This document shows positions 28,435-37,553 of a stretch of 64,000 nt of DNA, in pieces. The first letter of the stretch is position 1. Each line of letters begins with the position of its first letter. This stretch comes from Lentzea atacamensis (GTDB lineage Bacteria > Actinomycetota > Actinomycetes > Mycobacteriales > Pseudonocardiaceae). Made by a program: the position numbers and the translations under genes. The DNA lies in the NCBI RefSeq assembly GCF_003269295.1, contig NZ_QLTT01000008.1, positions 124,001 through 188,000 on the forward strand, in the 5' to 3' direction. The notes below the pieces were generated by a model. That model was not told where the DNA came from and made no database searches. It saw only the letters and a list, made by a program, of their open reading frames with translations.

Positions 28435-29361
28435 ATGCGACTCGTGTTCGCCGGTACGCCCGAGGTCGCACTTCCCTCGCTGCGCGCCTTCATCGACTCT
28501 CCCCGCCACGACGTCGTTGCCGTGGTCACCCGTCCCGACGCCCCCTCCGGCCGCGGCCGCAAGCTGGAGCGCTCGCCCGTCGCCGCGCTCGCCGACGAGC
28601 ACGGCATCGAGGTGCTGACGCCCGCCAAGGCCGGCGACCCGGACTTCCTGGACCGCCTGCGTGCGCTCGAGCCCGACCTCTGCCCGGTCGTCGCCTACGG
28701 CAACCTGCTGCCGCAGCGGACGCTCGACATCCCGCGGTTCGGCTGGATCAACCTCCACTTCTCCGTGCTGCCCGCGTGGCGCGGTGCCGCGCCGGTGCAG
28801 GCCGCCGTGCGCAACGGCGACGACATCACGGGCGCCTCGACCTTCCGGATCGTGCGCGAGCTCGACGCCGGCCCGGTGTTCGGCGTGGTCACCGAGAAGG
28901 TGCGCGAGCGCGACACCTCCGGCGACCTGCTGGCCCGGCTGTCCGAGTCGGGCGCCCAGCTCCTGCTGTCCACTGTGGACGGCATCGAGGACGGCACCCT
29001 GCGCGCCGTCGAGCAGCCGGCCGACGGCGTCACGTACGCCGCCAAGATCACCGTCGAGGACGCACGCCTCGACTTCACCGCGCCCGCCGTGGCCGTCGAC
29101 CGCCTGGCGCGCGCCGTGACGCCGGAGCCCGGCGCGTGGGCCGAGTTCCGGGGCGAGCGGCTGAAGCTCGGCCCGGTGACACCCGTGGACGACGTGACGC
29201 TGCCCGCGGGCGAGGTGCTCGTCGAACGCAAGCGCGTGCTCGTCGGCACGGCGACCACCGCCGTGGCCCTCGGTGAGGTCCAGGCGCAGGGAAAGAAGCG
29301 CATGGCCGCCACCGACTGGGCCCGCGGCGTGCGCATCGAGGCAGGGGAGCACATCGCATGA
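28435..29361 (+). CDS. fmt: Methionyl-tRNA formyltransferase
   Basis: Formylates initiator Met-tRNA with 10-formyl-tetrahydrofolate. N-terminal formyltransferase fold (VFAGTPEVALPSL) with the catalytic segment NLHFSVLPAWRGAAPVQ near residues 104-120; a C-terminal OB-like tRNA-binding domain from about residue 205. 308 residues, normal length. ATG start 2 bp after the def stop; overlaps rsmB by ATGA. Confidence 0.97.
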   Translation: MRLVFAGTPEVALPSLRAFIDSPRHDVVAVVTRPDAPSGRGRKLERSPVAALADEHGIEVLTPAKAGDPDFLDRLRALEPDLCPVVAYGNLLPQRTLDIPRFGWINLHFSVLPAWRGAAPVQAAVRNGDDITGASTFRIVRELDAGPVFGVVTEKVRERDTSGDLLARLSESGAQLLLSTVDGIEDGTLRAVEQPADGVTYAAKITVEDARLDFTAPAVAVDRLARAVTPEPGAWAEFRGERLKLGPVTPVDDVTLPAGEVLVERKRVLVGTATTAVALGEVQAQGKKRMAATDWARGVRIEAGEHIA

Positions 29362-30851
29362 CCGGCTACTCGCGAGGAGCTTCCAAGCCTTCCCGCCCGC
29401 GCAGGCCACACCCGCCGCGCCGGCGCACCGGACCCTCCCGGCCGCCCGTGGAGGACCCGGCACGCCTCGCCGCGCTGGAGACGTTGCGGGCCGTGCGGCA
29501 GCGCGACGCGTACGCGAACCTCGTGCTGCCGCAGCTGTTGCGCGAGCGCCGCATCACCGGCCGTGATGCCGCGCTGGCCACCGAGCTCACCTACGGCGCG
29601 GCGCGAGCCCAGGGCCTGCTCGACGCCGTCATCGAGGCGTGCTCCGACCGCCCGCTGTCCGAAGTGGACGGCTCGGCGCTCGACGCGTTGCGGCTCGGTG
29701 CGTATCAGCTGCTACGCACCCGCATTCCGGCACACGCGGCGGTCGCATCGACCGTCGACCTCGTGCGGGCCGAGCTCGGCTCCGGGATCGCGGGCTTCGT
29801 CAACGCCGTCCTGCGCAGGATCGCCGAGCAGGACGAGGCCGCGTGGGTCGACGAGCTGGCGCCCGACCCGGACACAGATCCGATCGGCAACCTCGCCTTC
29901 ACCCACGCCCACCCGCGCTGGATCGCGCAGGCGTTCGCGGAGGCCCTCGGCAGCCGGGACGAGCCGCTGAAGCGCGCCCTGGAGGCCGACGACGCCCGAC
30001 CGGCCGTGCACCTGGTCGCACGTCCCGGCGAGGTGAGCGCCGACGAGCTCGCCGCGATCGTCGGCGGCGACGTGGCGCCCTACTCGCCCTACGGCGTGCA
30101 CCTGGAGGCCGGGGCGGGCGACCCGGGCGATCTCGAGCCCGTCCGGGAACGCCTCGCCAACGTGCAGGACGAGGGCAGCCAGCTGTGCGCCCTGGCCCTC
30201 ACCCGCGCGCCTCTGGAAGGCGGCGAGGGTGATGCCGGTGGGGGTACGGACGACCGCTGGCTGGACCTCTGCGCGGGCCCCGGCGGCAAGGCCGCGCTGC
30301 TCGCCGCCCTGGTCGGCCTCGAAGGCGGCGAGCTGATCGCCGTGGAGAAGGCACCCCATCGCGCCGAGCTCGTGCGCAAGATCACCTCAGGCCTGCCGGT
30401 GACCGTGCACGTGGCCGACGGCCGCGAGACCGACTTCGTCGAAGGGGCGTTCGACCGCGTACTGGTCGACGCGCCCTGCACCGGTCTCGGTGCACTGCGC
30501 AGGCGCCCGGAGGCGCGGTGGAGGCGCCAGCCCACTGACGTCGGCACGCTCACGAAGCTGCAGCACGAACTGCTCACCGAGGCGTTGCGACTGGTGCGTC
30601 CTGGCGGCGTGGTCGGCTATGTCGTGTGCTCACCTCATCTCTCGGAGACCGTCGGGGTGGTGACGGACGTCGCGCGGCGGACGGGGGCCGAAGTGCTGGA
30701 CGCGCGGGAGTTCTTCCCGGGAGTTCCGGACCTCGGGGAAGGGCCGCACGTTCAGCTCTGGCCTCATCTGCACGGCACCGACGCGATGTTCTGCGCGGTG
30801 CTTCGACGCCCTGTTCGAGCGCTCGTGAACGACGGTAGTGACGGGGTCTGA
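29358..30851 (+). CDS. rsmB: 16S rRNA m5C967 methyltransferase
   Basis: 497-residue RsmB/Sun-type enzyme. A basic Arg/Pro-rich N-terminal tail is followed by a NusB-like RNA-binding domain (residues about 33-170) and a SAM-dependent Rossmann domain: WLDLCAGPGGKAA binds SAM, DAPCTG carries one conserved Cys (about 374) and VVCSPH the second (about 424), as in Cys-dependent RNA m5C enzymes. Overlaps fmt by 4 nt, completing a def-fmt-rsmB translation module common in actinobacteria. Confidence 0.95.
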   Translation: MTGYSRGASKPSRPRRPHPPRRRTGPSRPPVEDPARLAALETLRAVRQRDAYANLVLPQLLRERRITGRDAALATELTYGAARAQGLLDAVIEACSDRPLSEVDGSALDALRLGAYQLLRTRIPAHAAVASTVDLVRAELGSGIAGFVNAVLRRIAEQDEAAWVDELAPDPDTDPIGNLAFTHAHPRWIAQAFAEALGSRDEPLKRALEADDARPAVHLVARPGEVSADELAAIVGGDVAPYSPYGVHLEAGAGDPGDLEPVRERLANVQDEGSQLCALALTRAPLEGGEGDAGGGTDDRWLDLCAGPGGKAALLAALVGLEGGELIAVEKAPHRAELVRKITSGLPVTVHVADGRETDFVEGAFDRVLVDAPCTGLGALRRRPEARWRRQPTDVGTLTKLQHELLTEALRLVRPGGVVGYVVCSPHLSETVGVVTDVARRTGAEVLDAREFFPGVPDLGEGPHVQLWPHLHGTDAMFCAVLRRPVRALVNDGSDGV

Positions 30852-30867
30852 CAGTTCCGGGCGGTTG

Positions 30868-31422
30868 ATGGGCGCGGGGGATCCGGGCGGCAACACGGTC
30901 GGTGACGTGCACGGTGGCATCACCCAGATCGGTGACGTCCACGGTGACGTGCACATCGCCCGCTCTCCGGCTCGGCGGTGGCGGAGGGTGGCCGGGGGAG
31001 CTGTCGGTGCCCTGGTCGTGGTGGTAGCGGCCACGATCGTGTGGCGACTCGTGGCTCAGAACGCCAGCACGCGGAAGTCGCGGTCGTCGGGATCCGGGTG
31101 GAGCTGAAAGAGACGTCCACGCCCGGAGCGCGCGCGGATCGGGTCCCGGGCGCACCGTGCGCACCCGGTGAGGTGCCGGTGCGGGAGTTCACGATCGACT
31201 TCGACACCGCGGCTCACGCCGCGGCCGAAACCGGTGAGACCAGGGGAGGACGCGGCCACGTCGACGTTCCCGCACCGCGTGAGCCGCGGTGATCCCGAGG
31301 TGTTCGAGATCGGGTTGGTCACCGAGGGTTGCGACTGCCGCTCCGCTCTCGTCGTGGACCGGGTGGCGAACGGCGAGGAGAAGTCGACCACGGCAGGCGA
31401 TTTCCGCGTCGTTCCCGGATGA
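30868..31422 (+). pseudogene. Frame-disrupted membrane protein with GDVHG repeats
   Basis: Three segments join only by changing frame twice. Segment 1 (from ATG 30868, or an in-frame GTG at 30838) encodes NTVGDVHGGITQIGDVHG repeats and one transmembrane helix (GAVGALVVVVAATIVW), stopping at 31107. Segment 2, in another frame (about 31080-31235), contains VVGIRVELKET and REFTIDFDTAA. Segment 3, back in the first frame, contains HRVSRGDPEVFEIGL and TEGCDC and stops at 31422. GC3 bias moves with each segment, and together they resemble exported actinobacterial proteins of this layout. The two shifts cancel, so errors or real indels are both possible. Confidence 0.6.
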
Positions 31423-31445
31423 TCGTCCACCCCGGACGATCCGCC

Positions 31446-31451
31446 TAACAT
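31446..31451 (+). promoter_or_regulatory. Leaderless-type -10 element
   Basis: TAACAT 7 nt before ATG 31459, with no ribosome site between. Confidence 0.55.
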
Positions 31452-31458
31452 CGGCGCA

Positions 31459-31956
31459 ATGACACGTGGACTGCTCGGACTCGTCGCAAGCGGCTGCGGC
31501 GGCGTCGAAACCTGGTTCAGGAAGGACCTCGCCGAACCCGCGGCACAGCGGGGCTGGCGGCTCGCCATCACGCTGACCCCGACCGTGGTCCCGTGGTTCG
31601 AGGAAGCGGGCGAGCTGGACAAGCTCCAGGCCCTCACCGACCTCGACATCCGCTGGACCCCGCGCCTGCCGAGCCAGCCCAAGCCCTACCCGACGCCGGA
31701 CGCGTTCATCTTCGCCCCCGCCAGCGCGAACTCTGTGGCCAAGCTGGCCCTGGGCATCGGCGACAACCAGGCGCTGACCGCGTTGAACGAGGCCATCGGC
31801 GTCGAGGGCTGCAAGGTCGTCGTCATGCCCCAGGCCAACGCGGACAAGCGCCGGCACCCGATGTGGGAGACGCACGTCGCGACGCTCACCGGAGCGGGTG
31901 TCGTGGTGGTCACTGACGAGGCTCCCGGCAGGCTGCTCGACCTGCTGGACACCTAG
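31459..31956 (+). CDS. Flavoprotein (HFCD/CoaC-like), single domain
   Basis: 165-residue Rossmann-type flavoprotein related to the CoaC/UbiX/EpiD decarboxylase fold: an N-terminal GLVASGCGGVE phosphate loop, PASANSVAKLALGIGDN corresponding to the FMN-binding PxxANT segment, and a VVVMPQAN strand late. It lacks the second (CoaB) half and no substrate is predictable. Conserved stand-alone proteins of this kind occur in actinobacteria. Upstream TAACAT implies a leaderless transcript; rpe starts 12 bp downstream. Confidence 0.8.
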   Translation: MTRGLLGLVASGCGGVETWFRKDLAEPAAQRGWRLAITLTPTVVPWFEEAGELDKLQALTDLDIRWTPRLPSQPKPYPTPDAFIFAPASANSVAKLALGIGDNQALTALNEAIGVEGCKVVVMPQANADKRRHPMWETHVATLTGAGVVVVTDEAPGRLLDLLDT

Positions 31957-31967
31957 ACTTCACCCTT

Positions 31968-32633
31968 GTGGTCCACACGCCGATGATCGCCCCCAGCATC
32001 CTGTCCGCCGACTTCGCGCGGCTCGCCGACGAGCTCGCCGCGGTGCCCACGTCGGACTGGATCCACGTCGACGTCATGGACAACCACTTCGTGCCGAACC
32101 TGACGCTCGGCCTGCCCGTGGTGAAGTCGCTGCTCAAGGTGACCGACATCCCGATCGACTGCCACCTGATGATCGACGACCCGGACCGCTGGGCCATCGG
32201 GTACGCAGAGGCGGGCGCGTACAACGTGACTGTGCACGTCGAGGCGGCCGACGATCCCGTCGCGCTGGCCAAGAACCTCAGGGCGGCGGGCGCGAAGGCC
32301 GGGCTCAGCATCAAGCCGGGCACGCCGCTGGAGCCGTACGTCGACGTGCTCAAGCACTACGACACGCTGCTCGTCATGTCGGTCGAGCCCGGCTTCGGCG
32401 GGCAGAAGTTCATGGCCGACGTGCTCGAGAAGGTGAGGACGGCCCGTCGTCTCGTCGACACCGGGCACCTCAAGCTGATCGTGGAGATCGACGGCGGCAT
32501 CAACGCCGACACGATCGAACAGGCCGCGCAGGCCGGAGTGGACTGCTTCGTCGCCGGGTCCGCCGTCTACGACGCCGCCGATCCCGGCAAGGCCGTCGAG
32601 GCCCTGCGCGCCCAGGCAGCCGGGGCGAGGTGA
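31968..32633 (+). CDS. rpe: Ribulose-phosphate 3-epimerase
   Basis: TIM-barrel epimerase interconverting ribulose 5-phosphate and xylulose 5-phosphate; 221 residues. Family motifs: APSILSADFARL, HVDVMDNHFVPN (metal His/Asp), MSVEPGFGGQKF and IDGGINADT. Ribulose 5-phosphate is also a substrate of RibB in the operon that follows, which fits the shared location. GTG start; the TAG stop of the previous gene forms part of TAGACT, 8 nt upstream. Overlaps ribD by GTGA. Confidence 0.97.
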   Translation: MVHTPMIAPSILSADFARLADELAAVPTSDWIHVDVMDNHFVPNLTLGLPVVKSLLKVTDIPIDCHLMIDDPDRWAIGYAEAGAYNVTVHVEAADDPVALAKNLRAAGAKAGLSIKPGTPLEPYVDVLKHYDTLLVMSVEPGFGGQKFMADVLEKVRTARRLVDTGHLKLIVEIDGGINADTIEQAAQAGVDCFVAGSAVYDAADPGKAVEALRAQAAGAR

Positions 32634-33631
32634 CGCCCGAGGACGCGATGGCGCTCGCCATCGCGGAGAGCGAGCGGGTGCGGGGCACCACCAGCCCCAA
32701 CCCGCCGGTCGGCTGCGTCGTCCTGGACGAACACGGCAGACCGGTCGGTTTCGGTGGCACACAGCCACCCGGTGGCCCGCACGCCGAGGTCATGGCGCTC
32801 AAGGAAGCCGGCACGAGGGCCCGCGGCGGCACGGCGGTGGTCACCCTCGAGCCGTGCTCCCACTTCGGCCGCACGCCGCCGTGCACCGAGGCGCTCATCG
32901 AAGCCGGCGTCAAGCATGTCATCCACGCCGTCAGCGACCCGAACCCGGACGCCGGGGGCGGCGCGGCCCAGCTGGAACGGGCCGGCATCACGGTGACGAG
33001 CGGCCTGCTCGCGGACCAGGTCGGCAACGGCCCGCTCCGGGCGTGGCTGCACTTCGCCAGGACGGGACGCCCGCACGTCACGTGGAAGTACGCCGCGTCG
33101 CTCGACGGCCGGATCGCGGCGCAGGACGGCACCAGCCAGTGGATCAGCTCGGAAACCTCCCGCAAGGAGGTCCACGCCATGCGCGCGAAGCTGGACGCCA
33201 TCATCGTCGGCACGAACACGGTCAAGAAGGACGATCCCGCGCTGACGGCCAGGGACGACGACGGAATGCCGTTGCCCCGCCAGCCGTTGCCCGTGGTGAT
33301 GGGCATGAGCGACCTGCCGGACGGGGCCAGGCTCCGGCACACCGCGCTGCACCTGCGCACGCACGACCCGGACGAGGTGCTGAGCGCGCTCGCCGCTCGA
33401 GGTGTGGTGGACGTCCTGCTCGAAGGCGGGTCAACTGTGGCCGGCGCGTTCCTGCGCGCTGGGAGAATCGACCGCGTGCTCGCCTACATCGCGCCGGCGA
33501 TCCTCGGGGACGGGCCCGCGGCGATCCTCGGCGCGGGCGTGTCAACCATCACGGACGCTGTCCGGTTGACCGTGCAAGACGTCACCATGAGCGGACCGGA
33601 CTTGCGGATCAGCGCGGTTCCGCAAACTTAG
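32630..33631 (+). CDS. ribD: Riboflavin deaminase/reductase
   Basis: Bifunctional: the N-terminal cytidine-deaminase-type domain has zinc motifs HAE (GGPHAEVMAL) and PCSHFGRTPPC, and the C-terminal DHFR-like reductase domain starts at about WKYAASLDGRIA and ends with DVLLEGGSTVAG. Converts the GTP-derived pyrimidine to 5-amino-6-ribitylamino-uracil phosphate. 333 residues. GTG overlaps the rpe stop; the long upstream open frame is antisense-like and rejected. Confidence 0.96.
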   Translation: MTPEDAMALAIAESERVRGTTSPNPPVGCVVLDEHGRPVGFGGTQPPGGPHAEVMALKEAGTRARGGTAVVTLEPCSHFGRTPPCTEALIEAGVKHVIHAVSDPNPDAGGGAAQLERAGITVTSGLLADQVGNGPLRAWLHFARTGRPHVTWKYAASLDGRIAAQDGTSQWISSETSRKEVHAMRAKLDAIIVGTNTVKKDDPALTARDDDGMPLPRQPLPVVMGMSDLPDGARLRHTALHLRTHDPDEVLSALAARGVVDVLLEGGSTVAGAFLRAGRIDRVLAYIAPAILGDGPAAILGAGVSTITDAVRLTVQDVTMSGPDLRISAVPQT

Positions 33632-33639
33632 GAGGAGCG

Positions 33640-34260
33640 GTGTTCACCGGGATCGTCGAGGAACTCGGCCACGTGGTCGCGACGGAGGATCTGCCCGACG
33701 CGGCACGGATCCGCATCGCGGGACCGATCGTGACCAGCGACGCCAAGCACGGCGACTCCATCGCGGTGAACGGCGTCTGCCTCACCGTCGTGGAGGTCGA
33801 GAACGACACCTTCACCGCCGACGTGATGCGCGAGACGCTCGTGCGCAGCAGCCTCGCGAAGGTCGCCCAGGGCGACCGGGTCAACCTGGAGCGCGCGGCC
33901 GCGGTCGGCCAGCGCCTCGGCGGCCACATCGTGCAGGGTCACGTCGACGGCACGGGCACGATTCTCGCGCGGGAGAAGGCGGAGCACTGGGAGATCGTCC
34001 ACATCGGACTGCCGCCCCAGCTCGCCCGCTACGTCGTGGAGAAGGGCTCCATCACCGTCGACGGCGTCTCGCTGACGGTCGTGACCGTCTCCGAGGACCA
34101 GTTCACCGTGAGCCTCATCCCCACGACGCTCGAACTCACCACGCTCGGGCACCGCCTGCCCGGCGACCTGGTGAACCTGGAGGTCGACGTGCTCGCGAAG
34201 TACGTTGAACGACTGGCCATCCCGCACCTGCGGGCCATTGCGGGCGAGGAGGCCCAGTGA
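33640..34260 (+). CDS. ribE: Riboflavin synthase alpha subunit
   Basis: Dismutates two 6,7-dimethyl-8-ribityllumazine to riboflavin; also named ribC. 206 residues made of two similar lumazine-binding barrels: the first starts FTGIVEELG and includes NGVCLTVV, the second includes DGVSLTVV at the matching place. GTG at 33640 with AGGAGG upstream gives the classic MFTGIVEE start. No FMN riboswitch is visible anywhere in the rib operon. Overlaps ribBA (GTGA). Confidence 0.97.
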   Translation: MFTGIVEELGHVVATEDLPDAARIRIAGPIVTSDAKHGDSIAVNGVCLTVVEVENDTFTADVMRETLVRSSLAKVAQGDRVNLERAAAVGQRLGGHIVQGHVDGTGTILAREKAEHWEIVHIGLPPQLARYVVEKGSITVDGVSLTVVTVSEDQFTVSLIPTTLELTTLGHRLPGDLVNLEVDVLAKYVERLAIPHLRAIAGEEAQ

Positions 34261-35519
34261 GCACGGAGTTCGCGGAAATCGAGCGGGCGATCAAGGACAT
34301 CGCCGCCGGTCGTCCCGTGGTCGTCGTCGACGACGAGGACCGCGAGAACGAGGGCGACCTGATCTTCGCCGCCGAGAAGGCGACGCCGGAGCTGCTCGCG
34401 TTCATGGTGCGCTACACGTCCGGTTACATCTGCGTGCCGCTCACCGAGGCCGACTGCGACCGCCTCGACCTGCCGCCGATGTTCCACACCAACCAGGACG
34501 TGCGGGGCACCGCCTACACCGTCACCGTCGACGCGCGAGAGGGCGTCAGCACCGGCATCTCGGCCGCGGACCGCGCCCGCACGATCCGGCTGCTCGCCGA
34601 CCCGACCTCGAAGGCCAGCGACTTCAACCGTCCCGGTCACGTCGTGCCGTTGCGCGCCAAGGCCGGCGGCGTGCTGCGCCGTCCCGGTCACACCGAGGCC
34701 GCCGTCGACCTGTCGCGGCTGGCCGGGTTGTCACCCGCGGGTGTGCTCTGCGAGATCGTGTCGCAGAAGGACGAGGGCGACATGGCCCGCCGCGACGAGC
34801 TGGAAGTGTTCGCCGCGGACCACGACCTCGCGCTGATCACGATCGCCGACCTGATCGCGTACCGCCGCCGGGTCGAGACCCAGGTCGAACGGGTCGCGGA
34901 GGCGCGGATCCCGACGGCGCACGGCGTGTTCACCGCCGTCGGCTACGACAGCCTGCTCGACGGCATCGAGCACGTCGCGCTGGTGTACGGCGAGATCGGC
35001 GACGGCGAGGACGTGCTGGTGCGCGTGCACTCCGAGTGCCTCACCGGTGACGTCTTCGGCTCACTGCGCTGCGACTGCGGCCCGCAGCTCGACGCGGCAC
35101 TGGAAGCCGTTGCAGCACAAGGACGTGGCGTCGTGCTGTACATGCGCGGGCACGAGGGCCGCGGCATCGGGCTGATGCACAAGCTGCAGGCCTACCAGCT
35201 GCAGGACCAGGGCGCGGACACCGTGGACGCGAACCTCGCGCTGGGCGTTCCCGCCGACGCCCGCGACTATGGCACGGGCGCGCAGATCCTCGTGGACCTC
35301 GGTATCAAGTCCATGCGGCTGCTCACGAACAACCCGGCCAAGCGCGTCGGTCTGGAGGCCGGATACGGTCTGCGTGTGCTCGACCGGGTGCCGCTGCCGA
35401 TCTCCCCGAACCCGGAGAACCTGCGGTACCTGCGCACCAAGCGCGACCGGATGGGTCACGAGCTGCACCAGCTGGAGCAGTACGAGGCCGTTGTTTCCGC
35501 TACGGAGGACCAGGAATGA
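34257..35519 (+). CDS. ribBA: DHBP synthase / GTP cyclohydrolase II
   Basis: 420-residue fusion of both entry points to riboflavin. The RibB half (about 1-205) has DDEDRENEGDL and the FNRPGHVVPLRA segment; the RibA half (about 210-405) has HSECLTGDVFGSLRCDCG with the zinc Cys, and RGHEGRGIGL. RibB uses ribulose 5-phosphate, RibA uses GTP. Both active-site sets look intact. Overlaps ribE (GTGA) and ribH (ATGA). Confidence 0.97.
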   Translation: MSTEFAEIERAIKDIAAGRPVVVVDDEDRENEGDLIFAAEKATPELLAFMVRYTSGYICVPLTEADCDRLDLPPMFHTNQDVRGTAYTVTVDAREGVSTGISAADRARTIRLLADPTSKASDFNRPGHVVPLRAKAGGVLRRPGHTEAAVDLSRLAGLSPAGVLCEIVSQKDEGDMARRDELEVFAADHDLALITIADLIAYRRRVETQVERVAEARIPTAHGVFTAVGYDSLLDGIEHVALVYGEIGDGEDVLVRVHSECLTGDVFGSLRCDCGPQLDAALEAVAAQGRGVVLYMRGHEGRGIGLMHKLQAYQLQDQGADTVDANLALGVPADARDYGTGAQILVDLGIKSMRLLTNNPAKRVGLEAGYGLRVLDRVPLPISPNPENLRYLRTKRDRMGHELHQLEQYEAVVSATEDQE

Positions 35520-36013
35520 GTGGCGAGGGCCGTCCTGAGCAGACACAGCTCGACGGCAAGGGCCTGAGCGTCGCGATCGCGGCGACGCGCTGGCACACCA
35601 AGATCACCGACCAGCTCGTCGAACGCGCGCTGGAGGCGGCGAAGGACGCGGGCTGTGCGGACACGACCGTCGTGCGCGTCGCGGGCGCGATCGAGCTTCC
35701 CGTTGTGGTGCAGGAGCTCGCGCGCCACCACGACGCCGTCGTCGCGCTGGGCGTCGTGATCCGCGGTGGCACCCCGCACTTCGAGTACGTGTGCGACTCG
35801 GTGACCGACGGCCTCACGCGGGTCGCGCTGGACGAGTCGACGCCGGTCGGCAACGGCGTGCTGACGTGCGACACCGAGGAGCAGGCACTGGCCCGTGCCG
35901 GCCTGCCGGAGTCGGTGGAGGACAAGGGGTACGAGGCGACCGTGGCCGCGATCGACACCGCGCTGGTGCTGCGCGGCCTGCGTCAGCCGTGGACCGAGCG
36001 GGGGTTCGAATGA
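35516..36013 (+). CDS. ribH: 6,7-dimethyl-8-ribityllumazine synthase
   Basis: Condenses the ribitylamino-uracil with dihydroxybutanone phosphate. 165 residues with VRVAGAIELPVVVQEL (substrate loop), GVVIRGGTPHFEYV (catalytic His) and DESTPVGNGVLT. Such subunits assemble into pentamers or 60-subunit shells. ATG overlaps the ribBA stop and its own TGA overlaps the next ATG, so translation is coupled throughout the rib operon. Confidence 0.97.
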   Translation: MSGEGRPEQTQLDGKGLSVAIAATRWHTKITDQLVERALEAAKDAGCADTTVVRVAGAIELPVVVQELARHHDAVVALGVVIRGGTPHFEYVCDSVTDGLTRVALDESTPVGNGVLTCDTEEQALARAGLPESVEDKGYEATVAAIDTALVLRGLRQPWTERGFE

Positions 36014-36447
36014 CCACCCTCGTCTTCCGCCCCAAGAAGATCCGCCGCGTCGCGTGGGCATGCGCGATCGGCCTCGTTGCCGTGTTCACCGTGGTCGGGC
36101 TGCTGCTGGGCAACACCCCGACCGGCGTGATCTTCCGGACCTCCGACCAGGTCGCCATGATCATCCTGGGCTTCCTGCTGGCGGGCGGCGTGCTGCTGCT
36201 GACCCGCCCCCGCGTCACCGCCGACGCCTCGGGTGTCGACGTGCGCAACGTCGTGACGTCCCACCACTTCGACTGGAAGGACGTGCTCTCGGTGAGCTTC
36301 CCGGACGGTGCCGCGTGGGCCCGCCTGGAGCTGCCGGAGGACGAGTACATCTCGGTGATGGCCGTGCAGGCCGTGGACCGCGAGTACGCCGTGTCGTCCG
36401 TGCGGGCGCTGCGTGAGTTGCACAAGGCGGCGCAGAACCAGCGATGA
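36010..36447 (+). CDS. PH-domain membrane protein at end of rib operon
   Basis: 145 residues: two transmembrane helices (about 15-33 and 50-67) then a bacterial PH-like beta domain (VDVRNVVTSHHFDWKDVLSV). A protein of this layout follows ribH in many actinobacteria, including mycobacteria, and its role is unknown; genetic linkage suggests a tie to flavin or membrane-protein homeostasis but nothing here shows it. ATG overlaps the ribH stop by ATGA. Confidence 0.88.
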   Translation: MTTLVFRPKKIRRVAWACAIGLVAVFTVVGLLLGNTPTGVIFRTSDQVAMIILGFLLAGGVLLLTRPRVTADASGVDVRNVVTSHHFDWKDVLSVSFPDGAAWARLELPEDEYISVMAVQAVDREYAVSSVRALRELHKAAQNQR

Positions 36448-36477
36448 GTTCCGCCGGCTGAGGGAGTCTGCACGGAC

Positions 36478-37125
36478 ATGACTCAACTGCTGCGAGTGCA
36501 GAACTTCATGGTCTCGAGCGACGGGATCGCTGCCGGCGAGGACCAGAGCCTCGAGAACCCGTTCGGCCTCGACGTCGCGCCCGAGCGGCTGTTCGCCTGG
36601 GCCGGTGCCACCGCGAGCTGGCCCAACCGCACCGATCCCGGTGGCAGCCGGGGCCTCGACGACTACTTCACCCGGGACTTCACGCACAACATCGGCGCCG
36701 AGATCATGGGCCGCAACAAGTTCGGGCCCCAGCGCGGACCGTGGACCGACCACGAGTGGCAGGGCTGGTGGGGCGACGAGCCGCCGTTCCACACGCCGGT
36801 GTTCGTGCTGACCCACCACCCGCGGCCGTCCTTCACGCTGGGCGACACCACGTTCCACTTCGTCGACGGCGATCCGGCCGCGGTGCTCGAGCAGGCTCGG
36901 GAGGCCGCGCAGGGCAAGGACGTGCGGCTCGGCGGCGGGGTCACGACGATCCGGGAGTTCCTCGACGCCGACCTCGTCGACACGCTGCACGTGGCGGTCT
37001 CGCCGCTGAAGCTCGGGTCGGGACTGCGGCTCTGGGAGTCGCCGGACGAGCTGCTCGACCGGTTCCACCTGGACGTGGTGCCCAGCCCGAGCGGCGTGAC
37101 GCACCACTTGTTCTGGCGCAGGTAG
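36478..37125 (+). CDS. Dihydrofolate reductase / RibD C-terminal family protein
   Basis: 215-residue protein with the DHFR-like fold of the RibD reductase domain, similar to small actinobacterial reductases of unknown substrate. Features: an SSDGIAAGEDQSLENPFG N-terminal segment, MGRNKFGPQRG for NADPH binding and RLGGGVTTIREFLDADLVD near the C-terminal part. Starts 30 bp after the rib operon but has its own spacing, so co-transcription is uncertain. Stops 1 bp from the stop of a convergent glyoxalase gene. Confidence 0.88.
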   Translation: MTQLLRVQNFMVSSDGIAAGEDQSLENPFGLDVAPERLFAWAGATASWPNRTDPGGSRGLDDYFTRDFTHNIGAEIMGRNKFGPQRGPWTDHEWQGWWGDEPPFHTPVFVLTHHPRPSFTLGDTTFHFVDGDPAAVLEQAREAAQGKDVRLGGGVTTIREFLDADLVDTLHVAVSPLKLGSGLRLWESPDELLDRFHLDVVPSPSGVTHHLFWRR

Positions 37126-37126
37126 C

Positions 37127-37528
37127 TCAGGGGTGCCCGGCCCGGTAGAACATCTCGAACTGGATGCCGTCCGGGTCCTTGAACGTCAGCACCGACCCGT
37201 ACTCGCGGTGCACCACCGGTGTGAACGTGACGCCGTGCTCCTCGAAGTGCCGCTGCCACCCGTCGAGCTCGGCCGGGTCGTCGACCTTGAACCCCAGGTG
37301 GTCGAAGCCGGTGCGCGCCGGGTCGAACCGCTCGCCCCGATTCGCGTCGTGCTGCTGGAACTCGATGATCGTCGCGGTCGGCGGGTGGATGAGCAGGATC
37401 GCCCGCCACCCGTCGCCCTGCGCCCGGTCGAGGTCCTTCATGTCGAAGACGTCGCGCCACCACGCGGCGCTGCGTTCCGCGTCGCGGGCGGAGAACGAGA
37501 TGTGGGAGACCTTCGAGAACGTCGGCAT
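37127..37528 (-). CDS. VOC/glyoxalase family protein
   Basis: 133-residue vicinal-oxygen-chelate fold protein with two beta-alpha-beta-beta-beta modules. Candidate metal ligands: His in VSHISFSARD, Glu in TATIIEFQQHD, His in GFDHLGFKVDD and Glu in GIQFEMFY. Could be a glyoxalase, dioxygenase or resistance protein; substrate unknown. ATG 37528 has AAGGG at 7 nt; an in-frame GTG at 37543 overlaps that site. Divergent from a PadR regulator across shared repeats, so it is likely its target. Confidence 0.88.
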   Translation of the reverse strand: MPTFSKVSHISFSARDAERSAAWWRDVFDMKDLDRAQGDGWRAILLIHPPTATIIEFQQHDANRGERFDPARTGFDHLGFKVDDPAELDGWQRHFEEHGVTFTPVVHREYGSVLTFKDPDGIQFEMFYRAGHP

Positions 37529-37553
37529 GGCGGTGCCCTTCACTCGGCCCCTA

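Noticed and set aside
31957..32640. FMN riboswitch ahead of the rib genes
   Set aside because: rpe-ribD overlap by 4 nt and the rpe leader is 11 nt; there is no space for an RFN element.
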